A DNA stretch of 64,000 nt, from assembly GCA_002483265.1 (NCBI GenBank), contig DLHO01000025.1, forward strand, positions 212,015 through 276,014. The letters are read 5' to 3'. A program made the translations under genes and the position numbers. The stretch's first letter is position 1; each line of letters starts with the position of its first letter. Positions 58,999 to 64,000 of this stretch are shown piece by piece. The notes beneath the pieces are model-generated. The model saw only the letters and a list, made by a program, of their open reading frames with translations. It had not been told where the DNA came from and did not search any database. The DNA is from Flavobacteriales bacterium UBA7666. Lineage in GTDB: Bacteria; Bacteroidota; Bacteroidia; Flavobacteriales_D; Crocinitomicaceae.

Positions 58999-60024
58999 AT
59001 GGATCGGTATTTCGTTGATTTTCGTTCAGATACAGTTACAAAACCATCGGCTGAAATGCGCGATGCGATGTTTCATGCTTCTTTAGGTGATGATGTTTAT
59101 GGAGAAGATCCAACAGTGAACGAATTACAGGAATACGCAGCACAACTTTTCGGGAAGGAAGCTGCATTGTTTTGTGCCAGCGGTACCCAAACAAATCAGA
59201 TTGCGATCAATATTCATGTGAAACCGGGAGGAGAAGTCATTTGCCATGAGGAAAGTCATGTCTACAAGTATGAAGGAGGCGGAATTGCGAAAAACTCAGG
59301 AGCTTCTGTTCGCTTGTTACAAGGAAATAGAGGGCGATTAACGGCTTCAGAAATTGAAAAGTGGATTATGCCAGATGATATTCATTTTCCGGTAACTCAA
59401 CTCATTTCACTTGAAGATACCGCGAATCGTGGAGGGGGAGCAGTTTATAATTTTCAGGATATCGAAGCAATTGCACGTTTGGCAAAGTCGAAAAACATCC
59501 CACTTCATCTGGATGGCGCACGCGTTTTCAATGCATTAGTTGTAAATGGAATTGAAATAAAAAAGTATGCTTCTCAATTTGACTCCATTTCAATTTGTCT
59601 CTCAAAAGGATTGGGAGCACCGGTTGGATCACTTTTGGTTGGTACAACCGAATTCATTCATCAGGCGAGAAGAGTGCGGAAAGTGATGGGAGGAGGAATG
59701 CGCCAAGCTGGATTTTTAGCGGCGGCAGGTTTATTCGCATTGAAAAATAATATCAACCGATTGACAGAAGATCATACAAAAGCGAAACAATTGGAAAGCG
59801 CTTTTCTAAAATGTGATTGGATTGAGAGCAGTTTGGCAGTAGAAACAAATATTTTAGTTGTAATTTTGAAGGAGGAATCAAAGCGTGATTTCTATATTCA
59901 AAAGTTCGGAGAATTGGGCGTTAAAGTTTCAGCTTTTGGTCCGGGAATGATTCGTTTAGTGACTCATTTGGATATTTCTCAGGAAGACGTAGAATATACA
60001 ATAGAACAACTCAAAAAAGTATGA
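58999..60024 (+). CDS. ltaE: Low-specificity L-threonine aldolase
   Basis: PLP fold-type I enzyme, 341 residues, cleaving threonine or allo-threonine to glycine and acetaldehyde. Seen: VDFRSDTVTKPSAEMRDAM (N-terminus), GDDVYGEDPTVNELQ, a SGTQTNQIA cofactor loop, the DGARVFNA segment, and the PLP lysine in SICLSKGLGAPVGSLLVG. I use the ATG at 58999 in place of the TTG at 58984. The next gene overlaps it by four bases (ATGA). Confidence 0.93.
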   Translation: MDRYFVDFRSDTVTKPSAEMRDAMFHASLGDDVYGEDPTVNELQEYAAQLFGKEAALFCASGTQTNQIAINIHVKPGGEVICHEESHVYKYEGGGIAKNSGASVRLLQGNRGRLTASEIEKWIMPDDIHFPVTQLISLEDTANRGGGAVYNFQDIEAIARLAKSKNIPLHLDGARVFNALVVNGIEIKKYASQFDSISICLSKGLGAPVGSLLVGTTEFIHQARRVRKVMGGGMRQAGFLAAAGLFALKNNINRLTEDHTKAKQLESAFLKCDWIESSLAVETNILVVILKEESKRDFYIQKFGELGVKVSAFGPGMIRLVTHLDISQEDVEYTIEQLKKV

Positions 60025-60662
60025 AACTATTCACAATCTCTTTCATTACATTAGCAATTACGCTATTTGTTTCTTGTTCGGATGATCAGGAGAATACTGT
60101 TTCATTAGAGGATATTACGCATACGTCCGACAAGTTTGATCACATTGACGACAAGAAAGAAACCGTTGAGATAAAAGATGAAAAACCGAAGAAGGGCTAT
60201 TTTCTGACGGCTTTTGACTCCATTTACAAAGATGCTTCTTGGTTTATGCTGGATAGCCTTTTGTTCCCGGATCGTTTCGGACCTTCAAAAATGGAGAAAT
60301 GGTATTTGTTGAATCAAAAAGACAGTATTGTTGCGCTTCACTACGAATTCAAAGATAGTTTGAGAACAAAGAATGCATTTTTCAACTGGATTGATTGTTA
60401 TGGGCCAACATGTACTTCGTATCAGGTAGGCTCGCAATTCAAAAAGCAAAGTAGGAATTCATTGTTTTTAATAGGAGCTAATCAGTTGGTTTATCTGGAA
60501 TCTAAATCTCCAATTGCAGCTGATAAATTAGTTGGTATTTTGAATGAAAAGAAGAAGGATCAAAATTGGATTTATGTGTTGGAAATTCCCGGAAAGAAGA
60601 AAACACGCTGGTCCACTATAAAAGAAGGAGAGATTAACGAATTAAAAAAGACTCAAGACTAA
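60021..60662 (+). CDS. Lipoprotein of unknown function
   Basis: A 213-residue lipoprotein: signal MKLFTISFITLAITLFVSC (lipidated Cys19), an acidic and lysine-rich linker (about 20-55), and a 150-residue globular part with FDSIYKDASWFMLDSLLFPD, FFNWIDCYGPTC and IYVLEIPGKKKTRW. It overlaps ltaE by four bases, so they are coupled, though the functions look unrelated. No family recognised. Confidence 0.78.
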   Translation: MKLFTISFITLAITLFVSCSDDQENTVSLEDITHTSDKFDHIDDKKETVEIKDEKPKKGYFLTAFDSIYKDASWFMLDSLLFPDRFGPSKMEKWYLLNQKDSIVALHYEFKDSLRTKNAFFNWIDCYGPTCTSYQVGSQFKKQSRNSLFLIGANQLVYLESKSPIAADKLVGILNEKKKDQNWIYVLEIPGKKKTRWSTIKEGEINELKKTQD

Positions 60663-60722
60663 AGGCGTAAGACAAAAGACTGTTAAAGTCTTAAGTTTTC
60701 GGTCTAATGTCTTTGGTCTAAC
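60647..60722. repeat. AAGACT-type inverted repeat block
   Basis: AAGACTCAAGACTAAAG and GTAAGACAAAAGACTG on the left are mirrored imperfectly by GTCTTAAG, GGTCTAATGT and CTTTGGTCT on the right. Its first bases are the end of the lipoprotein gene. Same family as 20303-20359. Confidence 0.5.
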
Positions 60723-60732
60723 TAGAAAAAAG

Positions 60733-61062
60733 ATGAAAGTAGTAAACAGAGGATACATTTACGTAGAACCAAAACAAGCCTTTTGTGATTGGGCAAAACA
60801 ACACGATGTTGATTTCGATTTTGATGAATCAGATGATCTGGAAGGAAACTTGTATTTGATTGAAGAAGATTTCTTCGAATACGAACCATTAATCGAAGCG
60901 CATTTCAAAAAGATCATGAAGAATGAATGCCTGGCGGTGGTGGATTCTGATGATGATTACCCGAAACCAACCTTGGAATTGTTCCTTGAATGGTTTACTA
61001 TTCGTGTGGGTTCCAGTGTTTTTGATACGCAAAAAACAGATTTGGAAAGCGACAAGGTGTAA
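60733..61062 (+). CDS. Small acidic protein, unknown function
   Basis: A 109-residue soluble, strongly acidic protein (FDFDESDDLEGNLYLIEED, DSDDDYPKP) with no signal peptide. It contains the regular pattern of a helix-and-strand cytoplasmic domain: VNRGYIYVEPKQAFCDWAKQ at the start and LELFLEWFTIRVGSSVFD near the end. I recall similar hypothetical proteins in other Bacteroidota but cannot name a function. Confidence 0.7.
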   Translation: MKVVNRGYIYVEPKQAFCDWAKQHDVDFDFDESDDLEGNLYLIEEDFFEYEPLIEAHFKKIMKNECLAVVDSDDDYPKPTLELFLEWFTIRVGSSVFDTQKTDLESDKV

Positions 61063-61107
61063 TCCACTTTTGACCGATTTGTGAAATCAATTCACCGATT
61101 TTAAACA

Positions 61108-61136
61108 TTGATTTCTGTTTTTTCAATCTAATTTAG
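61108..61136 (+). promoter_or_regulatory. Promoter of the TonB-dependent receptor gene
   Basis: TTG at 61108-61110, 18 bases, then TAATTTAG at 61129-61136 (one mismatch to TAnnTTTG). Confidence 0.5.
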
Positions 61137-61153
61137 CCTCGTAATTAATTATT

Positions 61154-63298
61154 ATGAAGTATTTACTATTGCTTATAGGCTTGGCTCCTATTTATTTGAT
61201 CGCACAAACTTCGATTGAAGGAACAGTGCTCAATCAAAGCGGAAAGCCGGTTTTTATGGCCACTATTTTCGTTAAAGGAACCACAGACGGTGCACAAACC
61301 GATGAAAAGGGAGTTTATAAATTAACGACCAAAATGACTGGAAAACAAACACTGGTTATTCGGGGAGATGAATTGGAAGAACAAACTTTGGAAGTAAATC
61401 TGAATGGAACTCCACTTACCCAGAATATCAAGGTTCGTCAATCAAAAGCCATTGAAGAAGTGGTCATTTCTGCCGGTACAATGTCTGCGTCAAATGATCG
61501 AACGGTGGCAATCCTGGATCCTTTGGATATTGTAACAACAGCCGGTGGGCAAGGAGATATTGCAGGAGCAATCCAAACACTTCCGGGTGTTCAGCGAAAT
61601 GGAGGAGATCAAACAGGTTTAATGGTTCGCGGTGGAGATGTTAGTGAAACCTCATTCATTGTAGACGGATTGGTTGCGCAAAATGCTTTTGGAAGCTCTG
61701 TTCCGGGAGTGGCACAAAGAACACGTTTCAATCCGTTTCAATTCAAAGGAACTGCTTTTAGTACAGGTGGATACACCGCTCGTTACGGACAGGCATTGTC
61801 ATCCGTTTTGGATTTAAGTACCTTGGATTTGCCGGATCAGACAAACATCAATATTGGTGCAAACTTTGCCGGAATTTTTCTGGGAGGTTCCAAATTGATG
61901 GAAAATAGTGCTGTAGAATTTACAGGATACTATCAGAATTTATCTCCTTTTTTGGCATTGGCAAAAGCAAATGTGAAATTCTACGAAGCTCCGCAAGGTT
62001 TCGGTTTCTCTGGGAGATATGTGGCAAAAACTTCCACAAGAGGAATGTTTAAAACGACTTTCAATCAAACCTATAACAGCTCCGGACTGGAAATTCCAAA
62101 TCCGGGAGTGGCGGGAGCAAACATGAGATTCGGGTTGAAAAATCAGAATACGTACGTGAATACAACATTTAAGAATTTCATCAACGATAAATGGTTATAC
62201 TATGTTGGATTTTCTTTAAGTAATAATGACGATGACATTACTTGGGATACACTTGTTTCTACCAGAAATGATAAACGAACTCAAGGCCGTGGTGAGTTAG
62301 TCTATACAGCAGGAAATCGTTTTAAAATGGTCATTGGATCAGAATTACAGCATTTCCAATACAAACAAACATTCGATACTTTAACCGGGCAATTTACAGA
62401 AATGTTGAGTGCAGGTTATGTTGAAGCTGATATCATTCCATTCAGAAACTTTGCAATCAAACCCGGAGTTCGTGCGGAATATTCTAAGTTGTTGGCGAAA
62501 GGAAATATTTCTCCTCGTTTGGCCATGGCTATCAAGACCAGTAAAACGAGCCAGATTTCAATTGCTTCCGGATATTTTTATCAATTGGCTTCACAAAATT
62601 ATTTGATGCAAGGTTACAGACCTGACTTTCAGCAAGCATTGCATTTAATGGCAAATTATCAGATCATTGCTAAAAATCGCATCTTCCGGTTGGAAGGATA
62701 TTACAAATCTTACGATCAGCTAATCCGCGAACAAGGAGTTGCCTATACTCCAAATGCATTCCGTTTCAATTATGGAATGGTAGATAATAGCGGTTCCGGA
62801 TATGCGCAGGGAATTGATGTTTTCTGGAGAGATAAGAAATCGATTAAAAACTTTGATTACTGGATTTCTTACAGCTACATTGATACAAAAAGATTGTACC
62901 AAAACTATGTCAGTAAAGTCACTCCGGATTATGTTTCGGATCACAACCTGAATGTGGTCATGAAGTATTTTGCGACCAAACTTCAAACAAGTTTCTCGAT
63001 GACTTATAGTTATGCAAGTGGAAGACCCTATTACAATCCAACGAATACCCGTTTCCTTGGAGATCGCTCACCGGATTACCACAATTTAGCATTTACGGCT
63101 GCATATTTAACAACAATTAAAAAGATGTTTACGGTCTTTTACATTAGTTTGGATAATATTACCAATCAAAAGAATGTATTGGGATACAATTACAGTTTTG
63201 ACGGAAGTCAGAGATACGAAATAAAACCTCCGTTTTATTTCAATGTCTTTTTCGGATTCAACATGTCATTGAAGGAGTTTAATAAAGATGAAATTTAA
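61154..63298 (+). CDS. TonB-dependent receptor with carboxypeptidase-like domain
   Basis: A 714-residue outer-membrane protein. The signal peptide (KYLLLLIGLAPIYLIA) is followed by a CarboxypepD_reg-like domain (ISIEGTVLN.., TSIEGTVLNQSGKPVFMATI and DEKGVYKLTT, about 20-105), the plug domain (AIQTLPGVQRNGGDQTGLMV, RGGDVSETSFIVDGL) and a C-terminal beta-barrel with DNITNQKNVLGYNYSFDG near the end. It is smaller than SusC-type receptors and lacks a SusD partner, so a siderophore, cofactor or peptide is as likely as a glycan. A secreted protein gene follows after nine bases. Confidence 0.9.
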   Translation: MKYLLLLIGLAPIYLIAQTSIEGTVLNQSGKPVFMATIFVKGTTDGAQTDEKGVYKLTTKMTGKQTLVIRGDELEEQTLEVNLNGTPLTQNIKVRQSKAIEEVVISAGTMSASNDRTVAILDPLDIVTTAGGQGDIAGAIQTLPGVQRNGGDQTGLMVRGGDVSETSFIVDGLVAQNAFGSSVPGVAQRTRFNPFQFKGTAFSTGGYTARYGQALSSVLDLSTLDLPDQTNINIGANFAGIFLGGSKLMENSAVEFTGYYQNLSPFLALAKANVKFYEAPQGFGFSGRYVAKTSTRGMFKTTFNQTYNSSGLEIPNPGVAGANMRFGLKNQNTYVNTTFKNFINDKWLYYVGFSLSNNDDDITWDTLVSTRNDKRTQGRGELVYTAGNRFKMVIGSELQHFQYKQTFDTLTGQFTEMLSAGYVEADIIPFRNFAIKPGVRAEYSKLLAKGNISPRLAMAIKTSKTSQISIASGYFYQLASQNYLMQGYRPDFQQALHLMANYQIIAKNRIFRLEGYYKSYDQLIREQGVAYTPNAFRFNYGMVDNSGSGYAQGIDVFWRDKKSIKNFDYWISYSYIDTKRLYQNYVSKVTPDYVSDHNLNVVMKYFATKLQTSFSMTYSYASGRPYYNPTNTRFLGDRSPDYHNLAFTAAYLTTIKKMFTVFYISLDNITNQKNVLGYNYSFDGSQRYEIKPPFYFNVFFGFNMSLKEFNKDEI

Positions 63299-63307
63299 TT
63301 ATAGACT

Positions 63308-63955
63308 ATGAAGCAAGCAATTTTAACAGTGATTTTGGCATTTACACTTCAAGCAAATGCACAGGATGAGATCAAAAATGAATTAGCACCAATTTGTGCA
63401 ACTTTTGATTCAACACATACCCTTGAAGGTTGGAAAGCAAACTCAGATCAGTTGGCTTTGATGAAGGAAAAATATCCGGAAAATTGGATGCCGGCTTATT
63501 ACTACGCGTATTCATGCGTTCAAATGTCTTATTTCGAACCTACTTTGACCATTAAAGATGTTTTGGTAGACAATGCAGAAGAACAGCTGGGTAAAATTGA
63601 GGCATGTTCTTTAACAGATGAAGTACACATCATGAAAGCTTTGATTGCAAATGCCCGAATCGGAGCAGATCCTGAAAATCGTTGGCAGAAATACGGAAAG
63701 ATATTTGACGAGAATTTGAAATCTGCAAAAGCAATCAATGAGAACAATCCACATATCTATTTATTGAAAGGCATTTCGACTTTCTACACGCCAAAAATGT
63801 TTGGTGGAGGAGCAAAGAATGCTAAAACGTATTTTGATAAAGCAAAAGTGAAATACGATTTGATTACCTCTACAGATGTAGATAAACCATATTGGTGGGG
63901 AAGAAGTACGTGTACTTATTTCTTTGGGGAAATTGATAAGGAATTGAATAAGTAA
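63308..63955 (+). CDS. Secreted TPR-like protein, partner of the TonB-dependent receptor
   Basis: A 215-residue exported protein (signal peptide KQAILTVILAFTLQANA). The chain is helical in pairs (WKANSDQLALMKEKYPENWM, PAYYYAYSCVQMSYFE, ALIANARIGADPENRW, IYLLKGISTFYTPKMFGGGA), consistent with degenerate TPR units. It lies nine bases after the receptor gene, so it is probably co-transcribed and may act with it. Similar receptor/TPR pairs are common in Bacteroidota, but the role is not known. Confidence 0.8.
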   Translation: MKQAILTVILAFTLQANAQDEIKNELAPICATFDSTHTLEGWKANSDQLALMKEKYPENWMPAYYYAYSCVQMSYFEPTLTIKDVLVDNAEEQLGKIEACSLTDEVHIMKALIANARIGADPENRWQKYGKIFDENLKSAKAINENNPHIYLLKGISTFYTPKMFGGGAKNAKTYFDKAKVKYDLITSTDVDKPYWWGRSTCTYFFGEIDKELNK

Positions 63956-63983
63956 GAAATCGGCCGATGCTGATAGAAAAACA

Positions 63984-64000
63984 GTAGGGCTGCGATTAAT
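63984..64000. repeat. Dispersed palindrome, copy 5, cut by the window edge
   Basis: GTAGGGCTGCGATTAAT at the very end; the other half should lie beyond the window. It shares GTAGGG with copies 1 and 2 and GCGATTAAT with copy 4. Confidence 0.5.

Overview
The window looks like a chromosomal segment of a marine or freshwater Flavobacteriales bacterium (phylum Bacteroidota), probably close to the Crocinitomicaceae/Fluviicola group. The family assignment is an inference. What supports the phylum is direct: several secreted proteins end in type IX secretion (T9SS) sorting domains, porT sits behind ubiE, there is a TamL lipoprotein and a TonB-dependent receptor with a carboxypeptidase-like N-terminal domain, and the promoters fit TTG-N17-23-TAnnTTTG. 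The DNA is about 40 % GC. I see no insertion sequence, prophage, CRISPR array, rRNA or tRNA.

Layout. 1-3.1 kb: two secreted proteins on the minus strand (one with YwqK-type repeats, one Reg_prop beta-propeller). 3.6-9.3 kb: housekeeping genes on the plus strand (aspartate aminotransferase, HldE-type heptose-phosphate kinase, UbiE/MenG, PorT, FAD-dependent oxidoreductase). 9.35-15 kb: a tandem TPR gene pair and a TrmH-family rRNA methyltransferase on the minus strand, divergent from tamL. 15.5-22.6 kb: fructose-bisphosphate aldolase, accD, a HutD-family protein, two secreted proteins, rpsO and pnp. 22.6-27.6 kb: two related small lipoproteins flank a SIMPL-like protein, a DgkA-type kinase, a DUF1361 membrane protein and a TPR protein. 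27.7-34.7 kb: a complete thiamine operon thiS-thiC-thiE-like-thiD-thiE-thiG-thiH-thiF behind a TPP riboswitch, with a hairpin that buries the canonical thiS start codon. 34.9-50 kb: three very large T9SS-exported proteins, a TPR/LuxR-type membrane regulator, small membrane proteins, and three consecutive envelope-hydrolase-like genes. 50.8-55.7 kb: an ECF sigma factor, a small membrane protein placed like an anti-sigma factor, a Spy/CnrX-like periplasmic sensor, an MbnP-family protein, a MauG/MbnH-like di-haem protein and a YHYH-domain T9SS protein. 56.2-64 kb: MsbA-type ABC exporter, rpmH (52 codons), small lipoproteins, threonine aldolase, a TonB-dependent receptor and a partner secreted protein.

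The most interesting unit is the 50.8-55.7 kb cluster. Its gene order resembles a CnrH-CnrY-CnrX metal-sensing module joined to the MbnP/MbnH pair known from methanotroph copper biology, with no methanobactin gene visible. A 30-bp sequence with 26 identical positions lies just upstream of both the anti-sigma-like gene and the YHYH gene. It is a good candidate for the promoter of this sigma factor, which would join the operon and the YHYH gene in one regulon.

The intergenic regions carry several dispersed short repeat families: a GTAGGGA...TCCCTAC palindrome, a CTCTGCG/CCTCCGTGGGA element upstream of three metabolic genes, CTGAGCGnAGTCGAAG elements, an AGACTTAAGA inverted repeat, and tatggata-type repeats. 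Several genes appear to start with TTG or GTG.
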